Below, one piece after another: positions 19,847-35,470 of a stretch of 41,798 nucleotides of DNA. The stretch is from Nemertoderma westbladi. Its lineage: Eukaryota; Xenacoelomorpha; Nemertodermatida; Nemertodermatidae. Under the pieces are notes generated by a model. The model ran no database searches, was not told the origin of the DNA, and saw only the letters and a program-made list of their open reading frames with translations. The translations under genes and the position numbers were made by a program. Each line of letters starts with the position of its first letter. Positions within the stretch are counted from its first letter, which is position 1. The stretch is from positions 1-41,798 of the forward strand of contig JAUCBJ010002122.1 of NCBI GenBank assembly GCA_032718475.1, read 5' to 3'.

Positions 19847-22541
19847 GACTCCATATAGGAGTACTGGTTCTAACTGCTGCATGATGGACTCCATATAGGA
19901 GTACTGGTTCTAACTGCTGTATGATGGACTCCATATAGGAGTACTGATTCTAACTGCTGTATGATGGACTCCATATAGGAGTTCTAACTGCTGTATGATG
20001 GACTCCATATAGGAGTACTGGTTCTAACTTTTGTATGATGGACTTCATATAGGAGTACTGATTCTAACTGCTGTATGATGGACTCCATATAGGAGTACTG
20101 GTTCTAACTTCTGATTGATGGACTCCATATAGGAGTACTGGTTCTAACTTCTGATTGATGGACTCCATATAGGAGTACTGGTTCTAACTGCTGTATGATG
20201 GACTCCATATAGGCGTACTGGTTTTAACTGCTGTATGATGGACTCCATATAGGAGTACTGGTTCTAACTGCTGTATGATGGAATCCTTATAGGAGTACTG
20301 GTTCCTGGTTCTATCTGCTGATTGATGCTCCATATAGGAGTACTGGTTCTAACTGCTGTATGATGGTCTCCATATAGGAGTACTGGTTCTAACTGCTGTA
20401 TGATGGAATCCATATAGGAAGGAGTACTGGTTCTAACTGCTGTATGATGGACTCCATATAGGAGTACTGGTTCTAACTTATGATTAAAGGACTCCATAAA
20501 GGAGTACTGGTTCTAAATTCTGATTGATGGACTCCATATAGGAGTACTGGTTCTAACTGCTGTATGATGGTCTCCATATAGGAGTACTGGTTCTAACTGC
20601 TGTATGATGGACTCCATATAGGAGTACTGGTTCTAACTGCTGTATGATGGAATCCATATAGGAAGGAGTACTGGTTCTAACTGCTGTATGATGGTCTCCA
20701 TATAGGAGTACTGGTTCTAACTGCTGTATGATGGACTCCATATAGGAGTACTGGTTCTAACTGCTGTATGATGGAATCCATATAGGAAGGAGTACTGGTT
20801 CTAACTGCTGTATGATGGACTCCATATAGGAGTACTGGTTGTAACTGCTGTATGATGGACTCCATATAGGAGTACTGGTTCTAACTGCTGTATGATGGAC
20901 TCCATATAGGAGTACTGGTTCTAACTTCTGATTGATGGACTCCATATAGGAGTACTGGTTCTAACTGATGTATGATGGACTCCATATAGGAGTACTGGTT
21001 CTAACTGCTGTATGATGGACTCCATATAGGAGTACTGGTTCTAACTTCTGATCGATGGACTCCATATAGGAGTACTGGTTCTAACTGCTGTATGACGGAC
21101 TCCATATAGGAGTACTGGTTTTAACTGCTGTATGATGGACTCCATATAGGAGTACTGGTTCTAACTGCTGTATGATGGAATCCATATAGGAAGGAGTACT
21201 GGTTCTAACTGCTGTATGATGGACTCCATATAGGAGTACTGGTTCTAACTTATGATTGATGGACTGACTCCATATAGGAGTACTGGTTCTAACTTCTGAT
21301 TGCGGAGTACTGGTTCTAACTGCTGTATGATGGACTCCATATAGGAGTACTGGTTCTAACTTCTGATCGATGGACTCCATATAGGAGTACTGGTTCTAAC
21401 TGCTATATGATGGACTCCATATAGGAGTACTGGTTTTAACTGCTGTATGATGGACTCCATATAGGAGTACTGGTTCTAACTGCTGTATGATGGAATCCAT
21501 ATAGGAAGGAGTACTGGTTCTAACTGCTGTATGATGGACTCCATATAGGAGTACTGGTTCTAACTTATGATTGATGGACTGACTCCATATAGGAGTACTG
21601 GTTCTAACTTCTGATTGCGGAGTACTGGTTCTAACAGCTGTATGATGGACTCCATATAGGAAGGAGTACTGGTTCTAACTGCTGTATGATGGACTCCATA
21701 TAGGAGTACTGGTTCTAACTTATGATTGATGGACTGACTCCATTTAGGAGTACTGGTTCTAACTTCTGATTGATGCTCCATATAGGAGTACTGGTTCTAA
21801 CTGCTGTATGATGGTCTCCATATAGGAGTACTGGTTCTAACAGCTGTATGATGGACTCCATATAGGAGTACTGGTTCTAACTGCTGTATGATGGACTCCA
21901 TATAGGAGTACTGGTTCTAACTGCTGTATGATGGACTCCATATCGGAGTACTGGTTCTAACTGCTGTATGATGGACTCCATATAGGAGTACTGGTTCTAA
22001 CAGCTGTATGATGGACTCCATATAGGAGTACTGGTTCTAACTGCTGTATGATGGACTCCATATAGGAGTACTGGTTCTAACTGCTGTATGATGGACTCCA
22101 TATCGGAGTACTGGTTCTAACTGCTGTATGATGGACTCCATATAGTACTGGTTCTAACTGCTGTATGATGGACTCCATATAGGAGTACTGATTCTAACTG
22201 CTGTATGATGGACTCCATATAGGAGTTCTAACTGCTGTATGATGGACTCCATATAGGAGTACTGGTTCTAACTTTTGTATGATGGACTCCATATAGGAGT
22301 ACTGATTCTAACTGCTGTATGATGGACTCCATATAGGAGTACTGGTTCTAACTTCTGATTGATGGACTCCATATAGGAGTACTGGTTCTAACTTCTGATT
22401 GATGGACTCCATAAAGGAGTACTGGTTCTAACTGCTGATTGCGGAGTACTGGTTCTAATTACTGTATGATGGACTCCATAAAGGAGTACTGGTTCTAACT
22501 TCTGATTGATAGACTCCATATAGGAGTACTGGTTCTAACTG

Positions 22542-25500
22542 CTACTGGAGTACTGGTTCTAACTTCTGATTGATGCTCCATATAGGAGTACTGGTTCCAA
22601 CTGCTGTATGATGGTCTCCATATAGGAGTACTGGTTCTAACAGCTGTATGATGGACTCCATATAGGAAGGAGTACTGGTTCTAACTGCTGTATGATGGAC
22701 TCCATATAGGAGTACTGGTTCTAACTTGATTGATGGACTGACTCCATATAAGAGTACTGGTTCTAACTTCTGATTGATGCTCCATATAGGAGTACTGGTT
22801 CTAACTGCTGTATGATGGTCTCCATATAGGAGTACTGGTTCTAACAGCTGTATGATGGACTCCATATAGGAGTACTGGTTCTAACTGCTGATTGATGAAC
22901 TCCATATAGGAGTACTGATTCTAACTGCTGTATGATGGACTCCATATAGGAGTACTGGTTCTAACTGCTGTATGATGGACTCCATATAGGAGTACTGGTT
23001 CTAACTGCTGTATGATGGACTCCATATAGGAGTACTGGTTCTAACTGCTGATTGATGAACTCCATATAGGAGTACTGATTCTAACTGCTGTATGATGGAC
23101 TCCATATAGGAGTTCTAACTGCTGTATGATGGACTCCATATAGGAGTTCTAACTGCTGATTGATGAACTCCATATATGAGTACTGATTCTAACTGCTGTA
23201 TGATGGACTCCATATAGGAGTACTGGTTCTAACTGCTGTATGATGGACTCCATATAGGAGTACTGGTTCTAACTGCTGCATGATGGACTCCATATAGGAG
23301 TACTGGTTCTAACTGCTGTATGATGGACTCCATATAGGAGTACTGATTCTAACTGCTGTATGATGGACTCCATATAGGAGTTCTAACTGCTGTATGATGG
23401 ACTCCATATAGGAGTACTGGTTCTAACTTTTGTATGATGGACTTCATATAGGAGTACTGATTCTAACTGCTGTATGATGGACTCCATATAGGAGTACTGG
23501 TTCTAACTTCTGATTGATGGACTCCATATAGGAGTACTGGTTCTAACTTCTGATTGATGGACTCCATATAGGAGTACTGGTTCTAACTGCTGTATGATGG
23601 ACTCCATATAGGAGTACTGGTTCTAACTGCTGTATGATGGACTCCATATAGGAGTACTGGTTCTAACTGCTGTATGATGGAATCCTTATAGGAGTACTGG
23701 TTCCTGGTTCTATCTGCTGATTGATGCTCCATATAGGAGTACTGGTTCTAACTGCTGTATGATGGTCTCCATATAGGAGTACTGGTTCTAACTGCTGTAT
23801 GATGGACTCCATATAGGAGTACTGGTTCTAACTGCTGTATGATGGAATCCATATAGGAAGGAGTACTGGTTCTAACTGCTGTATGATGGACTCCATATAG
23901 GAGTACTGGTTCTAACTTATGATTGAAGGACTCCATAAAGGAGTACTGGTTCTAAATTCTGATTGATGGACTCCATATAGGAGTACTGGTTCTAACTGCT
24001 GTATGATGGTCTCCATATAGGAGTACTGGTTCTAACTGCTGTATGATGGACTCCATATAGGAGTACTGGTTCTAACTGCTGTATGATGGAATCCATATAG
24101 GAAGGAGTACTGGTTCTAACTGCTGTATGATGGACTCCATATAGGAGTACTGGTTCTAACTTCTGATCGATGGACTCCATATAGGAGTACTGGTTCTAAC
24201 TGCTGTATGATGGACTCCATATAGGAGTACTGGTTCTAACTGCTGTATGATGGACTCCATATAGGAGTACTGGTTCTAACTTCTGATTGATGCTCCATAT
24301 AGGAGTACTGGTTCTAACTGCTGTATGATGGACTCCATATAGGAGTACTGGTTCTAACTGCTGTATGATGGACTCCATATAGGAGTACTGGTTCTAACTG
24401 CTGTATGATGGAATCCATATAGGAAGGAGTACTGGTTCTAACTGCTGTATGATGGACTCCATATAGGAGTACTGGTTCTAACTTCTGATCGATGGACTCC
24501 ATATAGGAGTACTGGTTCTAACTGCTGTATGATGGACTCCATATAGGAGTACTGGTTCTAACTGCTGTATGATGGAATCCATATAGGAAGGAGTACTGGT
24601 TCTAACTTCTGATTGATGGACTCCATATAGGAGTACTGGTTCTAACTGCTGTATGATGGACTCCATATAGGAGTACTGGTTCTAACTGCTGTATGATGGA
24701 ATCCATATAGGAAGGAGTACTGGTTCTAACTGCTGTATGATGGACTCCATATAGGAGTACTGGTTCTAACTTATGATTGATGGACTGACTCCATATAGGA
24801 GTACTGGTTCTAACTTCTGATCGATGGACTCCATATAGGAGTACTGGTTCTAACTGCTGTATGATGGACTCCATATAGGAGTACTGGTTCTAACTGCTGT
24901 ATGATGGAATCCATATAGGAAGGAGTACTGGTTCTAACTTCTGATTGATGGACTCCATATAGGAGTACTAGTTCTAACTTCTGATTGATGGACTCCATAT
25001 AGGAGTACTGGTTCTAACTGCTGTATGATGGACTCCATATAGGAGTACTGGTTCTAACTGCTGTATGATGGACTCCATATAGGAGTACTGGTTCTAACTG
25101 CTGTATGATGGAATCCATATAGGAGTACTGGTTCTAACAGCTGTATGATGGACTCCATATAGGAGTACTGGTTCTAACTGCTGTATGATGGACTCCATAT
25201 AGGAGTACTGGTTCTAACTGCTGTATGATGGACTCCATATCGGAGTACTGGTTCTAACTGCTGTATGATGGACTCCATATAGGAGTACTGGTTCTAACAG
25301 CTGTATGATGGACTCCATATAGGAGTACTGGTTCTAACTGCTGTATGATGGACTCCATATAGGAGTACTGGTTCTAACTGCTGTATGATGGACTCCATAT
25401 CGGAGTACTGGTTCTAACTGCTGTATGATGGACTCCATATAGTACTGGTTCTAACTGCTGTATGATGGACTCCATATAGGAGTACTGATTCTAACTGCTG

Positions 25501-28500
25501 TATGATGGACTCCATATAGGAGTTCTAACTGCTGTATGATGGACTCCATATAGGAGTACTGGTTCTAACTTTTGTATGATGGACTCCATATAGGAGTACT
25601 GATTCTAACTGCTGTATGATGGACTCCATATAGGAGTACTGGTTCTAACTTCTGATTGATGGACTCCATATAGGAGTACTGGTTCTAACTTCTGATTGAT
25701 GGACTCCATAAAGGAGTACTGGTTCTAACTGCTGATTGCGGAGTACTGGTTCTAATTACTGTATGATGGACTCCATAAAGGAGTACTGGTTCTAACTTCT
25801 GATTGATAGACTCCATATAGGAGTACTGGTTCTAACTGCTACTGGAGTACTGGTTCTAACTTCTGATTGATGCTCCATATAGGAGTACTGGTTCCAACTG
25901 CTGTATGATGGTCTCCATATAGGAGTACTGGTTCTAACAGCTGTATGATGGACTCCATATAGGAAGGAGTACTGGTTCTAACTGCTGTATGATGGACTCC
26001 ATATAGGAGTACTGGTTGTAACTGCTGTATGATGGACTCCATATAGGAGTACTGGTTCTAACTTCTGATTGATGGACTCCATATAGGAGTACTGGTTCTA
26101 ACTTCTGATTGATGGACTCCATATAGGAGTACTGGTTCTAACTGCTGTATGATGGACTCCATATAGGAGTACTGGTTCTAACTGCTGTATGATGGACTCC
26201 ATATAGGAGTACTGGTTCTAACTGCTGTATGATGGAATCCTTATAGGAGTACTGGTTCCTGGTTCTATCTGCTGATTGATGCTCCATATAGGAGTACTGG
26301 TTCTAACTGCTGTATGATGGTCTCCATATAGGAGTACTGGTTCTAACTGCTGTATGATGGACTCCATATAGGAGTACTGGTTCTAACTGCTGTATGATGG
26401 AATCCATATAGGAAGGAGTACTGGTTCTAACTGCTGTATGATGGACTCCATATAGGAGTACTGGTTCTAACTTATGATTGAAGGACTCCATAAAGGAGTA
26501 CTGGTTCTAAATTCTGATTGATGGACTCCATATAGGAGTACTGGTTCTAACTGCTGTATGATGGTCTCCATATAGGAGTACTGGTTCTAACTGCTGTATG
26601 ATGGACTCCATATAGGAGTACTGGTTCTAACTGCTGTATGATGGAATCCATATAGGAAGGAGTACTGGTTCTAACTGCTGTATGATGGACTCCATATAGG
26701 AGTACTGGTTCTAACTTCTGATCGATGGACTCCATATAGGAGTACTGGTTCTAACTGCTGTATGATGGACTCCATATAGGAGTACTGGTTCTAACTGCTG
26801 TATGATGGACTCCATATAGGAGTACTGGTTCTAACTTCTGATTGATGCTCCATATAGGAGTACTGGTTCTAACTGCTGTATGATGGACTCCATATAGGAG
26901 TACTGGTTCTAACTGCTGTATGATGGACTCCATATAGGAGTACTGGTTCTAACTGCTGTATGATGGAATCCATATAGGAAGGAGTACTGGTTCTAACTGC
27001 TGTATGATGGACTCCATATAGGAGTACTGGTTCTAACTTCTGATCGATGGACTCCATATAGGAGTACTGGTTCTAACTGCTGTATGATGGACTCCATATA
27101 GGAGTACTGGTTCTAACTGCTGTATGATGGAATCCATATAGGAAGGAGTACTGGTTCTAACTTCTGATTGATGGACTCCATATAGGAGTACTGGTTCTAA
27201 CTGCTGTATGATGGACTCCATATAGGAGTACTGGTTCTAACTGCTGTATGATGGAATCCATATAGGAAGGAGTACTGGTTCTAACTGCTGTATGATGGAC
27301 TCCATATAGGAGTACTGGTTCTAACTTATGATTGATGGACTGACTCCATATAGGAGTACTGGTTCTAACTTCTGATCGATGGACTCCATATAGGAGTACT
27401 GGTTCTAACTGCTGTATGATGGACTCCATATAGGAGTACTGGTTCTAACTGCTGTATGATGGAATCCATATAGGAAGGAGTACTGGTTCTAACTTCTGAT
27501 TGATGGACTCCATATAGGAGTACTAGTTCTAACTTCTGATTGATGGACTCCATATAGGAGTACTGGTTCTAACTGCTGTATGATGGACTCCATATAGGAG
27601 TACTGGTTCTAACTGCTGTATGATGGACTCCATATAGGAGTACTGGTTCTAACTGCTGTATGATGGAATCCATATAGGAGTACTGGTTCTAACAGCTGTA
27701 TGATGGACTCCATATAGGAGTACTGGTTCTAACTGCTGTATGATGGACTCCATATAGGAGTACTGGTTCTAACTGCTGTATGATGGACTCCATATCGGAG
27801 TACTGGTTCTAACTGCTGTATGATGGACTCCATATAGGAGTACTGGTTCTAACAGCTGTATGATGGACTCCATATAGGAGTACTGGTTCTAACTGCTGTA
27901 TGATGGACTCCATATAGGAGTACTGGTTCTAACTGCTGTATGATGGACTCCATATCGGAGTACTGGTTCTAACTGCTGTATGATGGACTCCATATAGTAC
28001 TGGTTCTAACTGCTGTATGATGGACTCCATATAGGAGTACTGATTCTAACTGCTGTATGATGGACTCCATATAGGAGTTCTAACTGCTGTATGATGGACT
28101 CCATATAGGAGTACTGGTTCTAACTTTTGTATGATGGACTCCATATAGGAGTACTGATTCTAACTGCTGTATGATGGACTCCATATAGGAGTACTGGTTC
28201 TAACTTCTGATTGATGGACTCCATATAGGAGTACTGGTTCTAACTTCTGATTGATGGACTCCATAAAGGAGTACTGGTTCTAACTGCTGATTGCGGAGTA
28301 CTGGTTCTAATTACTGTATGATGGACTCCATAAAGGAGTACTGGTTCTAACTTCTGATTGATAGACTCCATATAGGAGTACTGGTTCTAACTGCTACTGG
28401 AGTACTGGTTCTAACTTCTGATTGATGCTCCATATAGGAGTACTGGTTCCAACTGCTGTATGATGGTCTCCATATAGGAGTACTGGTTCTAACAGCTGTA

Positions 28501-31500
28501 TGATGGACTCCATATAGGAAGGAGTACTGGTTCTAACTGCTGTATGATGGACTCCATATAGGAGTACTGGTTCTAACTTGATTGATGGACTGACTCCATA
28601 TAAGAGTACTGGTTCTAACTTCTGATTGATGCTCCATATAGGAGTACTGGTTCTAACTGCTGTATGATGGTCTCCATATAGGAGTACTGGTTCTAACAGC
28701 TGTATGATGGACTCCATATAGGAGTACTGGTTCTAACTGCTGATTGATGAACTCCATATAGGAGTACTGATTCTAACTGCTGTATGATGGACTCCATATA
28801 GGAGTACTGGTTCTAACTGCTGTATGATGGACTCCATATAGGAGTACTGGTTCTAACTGCTGTATGATGGACTCCATATAGGAGTACTGGTTCTAACTGC
28901 TGATTGATGAACTCCATATAGGAGTACTGATTCTAACTGCTGTATGATGGACTCCATATAGGAGTTCTAACTGCTGTATGATGGACTCCATATAGGAGTT
29001 CTAACTGCTGATTGATGAACTCCATATATGAGTACTGATTCTAACTGCTGTATGATGGACTCCATATAGGAGTACTGGTTCTAACTGCTGTATGATGGAC
29101 TCCATATAGGAGTACTGGTTCTAACTGCTGCATGATGGACTCCATATAGGAGTACTGGTTCTAACTGCTGTATGATGGACTCCATATAGGAGTACTGATT
29201 CTAACTGCTGTATGATGGACTCCATATAGGAGTTCTAACTGCTGTATGATGGACTCCATATAGGAGTACTGGTTCTAACTTTTGTATGATGGACTTCATA
29301 TAGGAGTACTGATTCTAACTGCTGTATGATGGACTCCATATAGGAGTACTGGTTCTAACTTCTGATTGATGGACTCCATATAGGAGTACTGGTTCTAACT
29401 TCTGATTGATGGACTCCATATAGGAGTACTGGTTCTAACTGCTGTATGATGGACTCCATATAGGAGTACTGGTTCTAACTGCTGTATGATGGACTCCATA
29501 TAGGAGTACTGGTTCTAACTGCTGTATGATGGAATCCTTATAGGAGTACTGGTTCCTGGTTCTATCTGCTGATTGATGCTCCATATAGGAGTACTGGTTC
29601 TAACTGCTGTATGATGGTCTCCATATAGGAGTACTGGTTCTAACTGCTGTATGATGGACTCCATATAGGAGTACTGGTTCTAACTGCTGTATGATGGAAT
29701 CCATATAGGAAGGAGTACTGGTTCTAACTGCTGTATGATGGACTCCATATAGGAGTACTGGTTCTAACTTATGATTGAAGGACTCCATAAAGGAGTACTG
29801 GTTCTAAATTCTGATTGATGGACTCCATATAGGAGTACTGGTTCTAACTGCTGTATGATGGTCTCCATATAGGAGTACTGGTTCTAACTGCTGTATGATG
29901 GACTCCATATAGGAGTACTGGTTCTAACTGCTGTATGATGGAATCCATATAGGAAGGAGTACTGGTTCTAACTGCTGTATGATGGACTCCATATAGGAGT
30001 ACTGGTTCTAACTTCTGATCGATGGACTCCATATAGGAGTACTGGTTCTAACTGCTGTATGATGGACTCCATATAGGAGTACTGGTTCTAACTGCTGTAT
30101 GATGGACTCCATATAGGAGTACTGGTTCTAACTTCTGATTGATGCTCCATATAGGAGTACTGGTTCTAACTGCTGTATGATGGACTCCATATAGGAGTAC
30201 TGGTTCTAACTGCTGTATGATGGACTCCATATAGGAGTACTGGTTCTAACTGCTGTATGATGGAATCCATATAGGAAGGAGTACTGGTTCTAACTGCTGT
30301 ATGATGGACTCCATATAGGAGTACTGGTTCTAACTTCTGATCGATGGACTCCATATAGGAGTACTGGTTCTAACTGCTGTATGATGGACTCCATATAGGA
30401 GTACTGGTTCTAACTGCTGTATGATGGAATCCATATAGGAAGGAGTACTGGTTCTAACTTCTGATTGATGGACTCCATATAGGAGTACTGGTTCTAACTG
30501 CTGTATGATGGACTCCATATAGGAGTACTGGTTCTAACTGCTGTATGATGGAATCCATATAGGAAGGAGTACTGGTTCTAACTGCTGTATGATGGACTCC
30601 ATATAGGAGTACTGGTTCTAACTTATGATTGATGGACTGACTCCATATAGGAGTACTGGTTCTAACTTCTGATCGATGGACTCCATATAGGAGTACTGGT
30701 TCTAACTGCTGTATGATGGACTCCATATAGGAGTACTGGTTCTAACTGCTGTATGATGGAATCCATATAGGAAGGAGTACTGGTTCTAACTTCTGATTGA
30801 TGGACTCCATATAGGAGTACTAGTTCTAACTTCTGATTGATGGACTCCATATAGGAGTACTGGTTCTAACTGCTGTATGATGGACTCCATATAGGAGTAC
30901 TGGTTCTAACTGCTGTATGATGGACTCCATATAGGAGTACTGGTTCTAACTGCTGTATGATGGAATCCATATAGGAGTACTGGTTCTAACAGCTGTATGA
31001 TGGACTCCATATAGGAGTACTGGTTCTAACTGCTGTATGATGGACTCCATATAGGAGTACTGGTTCTAACTGCTGTATGATGGACTCCATATCGGAGTAC
31101 TGGTTCTAACTGCTGTATGATGGACTCCATATAGGAGTACTGGTTCTAACAGCTGTATGATGGACTCCATATAGGAGTACTGGTTCTAACTGCTGTATGA
31201 TGGACTCCATATAGGAGTACTGGTTCTAACTGCTGTATGATGGACTCCATATCGGAGTACTGGTTCTAACTGCTGTATGATGGACTCCATATAGTACTGG
31301 TTCTAACTGCTGTATGATGGACTCCATATAGGAGTACTGATTCTAACTGCTGTATGATGGACTCCATATAGGAGTTCTAACTGCTGTATGATGGACTCCA
31401 TATAGGAGTACTGGTTCTAACTTTTGTATGATGGACTCCATATAGGAGTACTGATTCTAACTGCTGTATGATGGACTCCATATAGGAGTACTGGTTCTAA

Positions 31501-34280
31501 CTTCTGATTGATGGACTCCATATAGGAGTACTGGTTCTAACTTCTGATTGATGGACTCCATAAAGGAGTACTGGTTCTAACTGCTGATTGCGGAGTACTG
31601 GTTCTAATTACTGTATGATGGACTCCATAAAGGAGTACTGGTTCTAACTTCTGATTGATAGACTCCATATAGGAGTACTGGTTCTAACTGCTACTGGAGT
31701 ACTGGTTCTAACTTCTGATTGATGCTCCATATAGGAGTACTGGTTCCAACTGCTGTATGATGGTCTCCATATAGGAGTACTGGTTCTAACAGCTGTATGA
31801 TGGACTCCATATAGGAAGGAGTACTGGTTCTAACTGCTGTATGATGGACTCCATATAGGAGTACTGGTTCTAACTTATGATTGATGGACTGACTCCATAT
31901 AAGAGTACTGGTTCTAACTTCTGATTGATGCTCCATATAGGAGTACTGGTTCTAACTGCTGTATGATGGTCTCCATATAGGAGTACTGGTTCTAACAGCT
32001 GTATGATGGACTCCATATAGGAGTACTGGTTCTAACTGCTGATTGATGAACTCCATATAGGAGTACTGATTCTAACTGCTGTATGATGGACTCCATATAG
32101 GAGTACTGGTTCTAACTGCTGTATGATGGACTCCATATAGGAGTACTGGTTCTAACTGCTGTATGATGGACTCCATATAGGAGTACTGGTTCTAACTGCT
32201 GATTGATGAACTCCATATAGGAGTACTGATTCTAACTGCTGTATGATGGACTCCATATAGGAGTTCTAACTGCTGTATGATGGACTCCATATAGGAGTTC
32301 TAACTGCTGATTGATGAACTCCATATATGAGTACTGATTCTAACTGCTGTATGATGGACTCCATATAGGAGTACTGGTTCTAACTGCTGTATGATGGACT
32401 CCATATAGGAGTACTGGTTCTAACTGCTGCATGATGGACTCCATATAGGAGTACTGGTTCTAACTGCTGTATGATGGACTCCATATAGGAGTACTGATTC
32501 TAACTGCTGTATGATGGACTCCATATAGGAGTTCTAACTGCTGTATGATGGACTCCATATAGGAGTACTGGTTCTAACTTTTGTATGATGGACTTCATAT
32601 AGGAGTACTGATTCTAACTGCTGTATGATGGACTCCATATAGGAGTACTGGTTCTAACTTCTGATTGATGGACTCCATATAGGAGTACTGGTTCTAACTT
32701 CTGATTGATGGACTCCATATAGGAGTACTGGTTCTAACTGCTGTATGATGGACTCCATATAGGAGTACTGGTTCTAACTGCTGTATGATGGACTCCATAT
32801 AGGAGTACTGGTTCTAACTGCTGTATGATGGAATCCTTATAGGAGTACTGGTTCCTGGTTCTATCTGCTGATTGATGCTCCATATAGGAGTACTGGTTCT
32901 AACTGCTGTATGATGGTCTCCATATAGGAGTACTGGTTCTAACTGCTGTATGATGGACTCCATATAGGAGTACTGGTTCTAACTGCTGTATGATGGAATC
33001 CATATAGGAAGGAGTACTGGTTCTAACTGCTGTATGATGGACTCCATATAGGAGTACTGGTTCTAACTTATGATTGAAGGACTCCATAAAGGAGTACTGG
33101 TTCTAAATTCTGATTGATGGACTCCATATAGGAGTACTGGTTCTAACTGCTGTATGATGGTCTCCATATAGGAGTACTGGTTCTAACTGCTGTATGATGG
33201 ACTCCATATAGGAGTACTGGTTCTAACTGCTGTATGATGGAATCCATATAGGAAGGAGTACTGGTTCTAACTGCTGTATGATGGACTCCATATAGGAGTA
33301 CTGGTTCTAACTTCTGATCGATGGACTCCATATAGGAGTACTGGTTCTAACTGCTGTATGATGGACTCCATATAGGAGTACTGGTTCTAACTGCTGTATG
33401 ATGGACTCCATATAGGAGTACTGGTTCTAACTTCTGATTGATGCTCCATATAGGAGTACTGGTTCTAACTGCTGTATGATGGACTCCATATAGGAGTACT
33501 GGTTCTAACTGCTGTATGATGGACTCCATATAGGAGTACTGGTTCTAACTGCTGTATGATGGAATCCATATAGGAAGGAGTACTGGTTCTAACTGCTGTA
33601 TGATGGACTCCATATAGGAGTACTGGTTCTAACTTCTGATCGATGGACTCCATATAGGAGTACTGGTTCTAACTGCTGTATGATGGACTCCATATAGGAG
33701 TACTGGTTCTAACTGCTGTATGATGGAATCCATATAGGAAGGAGTACTGGTTCTAACTTCTGATTGATGGACTCCATATAGGAGTACTGGTTCTAACTGC
33801 TGTATGATGGACTCCATATAGGAGTACTGGTTCTAACTGCTGTATGATGGAATCCATATAGGAAGGAGTACTGGTTCTAACTGCTGTATGATGGACTCCA
33901 TATAGGAGTACTGGTTCTAACTTATGATTGATGGACTGACTCCATATAGGAGTACTGGTTCTAACTTCTGATCGATGGACTCCATATAGGAGTACTGGTT
34001 CTAACTGCTGTATGATGGACTCCATATAGGAGTACTGGTTCTAACTGCTGTATGATGGAATCCATATAGGAAGGAGTACTGGTTCTAACTTCTGATTGAT
34101 GGATTCCATATAGGAGTACTAGTTCTAACTTCTGATTGATGGACTCCATATAGGAGTACTGGTTCTAACTGCTGTATGATGGACTCCATATAGGAGTACT
34201 GGTTCTAACTGCTGTATGATGGACTCCATATAGGAGTACTGGTTCTAACTGCTGTATGATGGAATCCATATAGGAGTACT
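22542..34280 (+). repeat. Higher-order repeat: 3.3-kb unit, four copies, one with a 742-bp deletion
   Basis: Taking the 24-bp monomer as phase mark, copies start at 22542, 25839, 28394 and 31691, giving unit lengths of 3,297, 2,555 and 3,297 bp. The fourth copy runs to about 34280 before its order changes. Other markers repeat at the same offsets; for example TTCCTGGTTC is at 23701, 26256, 29553 and 32852. Copies are almost identical. The second copy lacks 742 bp relative to the others, with a junction near 26010 marked by GGTTGTAAC. Copies one and three share a 2-bp loss (TAACTTGATTGATGG) that copy four lacks, which accounts for a 3,299-bp offset. Copy four has a private GATTCC near 34105. 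Confidence 0.92.
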
Positions 34281-34879
34281 GGTTCTAACTGCTGTATGAT
34301 GGACTCCATATAGGAGTACTGGTTCTAACTGCTGTATGATGGAATCCATATAGGAAGGAGTACTGGTTCTAACTTCTGATCGATGGACTCCATATAGGAG
34401 TACTGGTTCTAACTTCTGATCGATGGACTCCATATAGGAGTACTGGTTCTAACTGCTGTATGATGGACTCCATATAGGAGTACTGGTTCTAACTTATGAT
34501 TGATGGACTGACTCCATATAGGAGTACTGGTTCTAACTTCTGATCGATGGACTCCATATAGGAGTACTGGTTCTAACTGCTGTATGATGGACTCCATATA
34601 GGAGTACTGGTTCTAACTGCTGTATGATGGAATCCATATAGGAAGGAGTACTGGTTCTAACTGCTGTATGATGGACTCCATATAGGAGTACTGGTTCTAA
34701 CTTATGATTGATGGACTGACTCCATTTAGGAGTACTGGTTCTAACTTCTGATTGATGCTCCATATAGGAGTACTGGTTCTAACTGCTGTATGATGGTCTC
34801 CATATAGGAGTACTGTTTCTAACTGCTGTATGATGGACTCCATATAGGAGTACTGGTTCTAACTGCTGTATGATGGACT

Positions 34880-35470
34880 CAATATAGGAGTACTGGTTCT
34901 AACTTATGATTGATGGACTGACTCCATATAGGAGTACTGGTTCTAACTGCTGTATGATGGAATCCATATAGGAAGGAGTACTGGTTCTAACTGCTGTATG
35001 ATGGACTCCATATAGGAGTACTGGTTTTAACTGCTGTATGATGGACTCCATATAGGAGTACTGGTTCTAACTGCTGTATGATGGAATCCATATAGGAAGG
35101 AGTACTGGTTCTAACTGCTGTATGATGGACTCCATATAGGAGTACTGGTTCTAACTGCTGTATGATGGACTCCATATAGGAGTACTGGTTCTAACTTATG
35201 ATTGATGGACTGACTCCATATAGGAGTACTGGTTCTAACTGCTGTATGATGGAATCCATATAGGAAGGAGTACTGGTTCTAACTGCTGTATGATGGACTC
35301 CATATAGGAGTACTGGTTTTAACTGCTGTATGATGGACTCCATATAGGAGTACTGGTTCTAACTGCTGTATGATGGAATCCATATAGGAAGGAGTACTGG
35401 TTCTAACTGCTGTATGATGGACTCCATATAGGAGTACTGGTTCTAACTGCTGTATGATGGACTCCATAAA
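34880..35470 (+). repeat. 292-bp tandem duplication
   Basis: The block with GACTGACTCC, ATAGGAAGGAG and GGTTTTAAC around 34987-35175 recurs at 292-bp offset around 35279-35467. The copies differ near their ends, for instance CATAAAGGAG at 35466 only in the second. This lies just to the right of the 3.3-kb repeat region, where the order of variants changes. Confidence 0.85.

Larger units (their letters stand above)
15440..32880 (+). repeat. Six copies of a second marker (ATCCTTATAGG then TTCCTGGTTC)
   Basis: A monomer pair with ATCCTTATAGG followed by GGTTCCTGGTTCTATCTGC occurs with TTCCTGGTTC at 15466, 20302, 23701, 26256, 29553 and 32852. The extra CTGGTTC-like bases look like a short duplication inside the TGGTTC part of the monomer. 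Related but different forms (CATATGGGAG then TTCCTGGTTC) occur near 37787 and 38120, showing an older branch of the same variant at the right side of the array. Confidence 0.88.
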
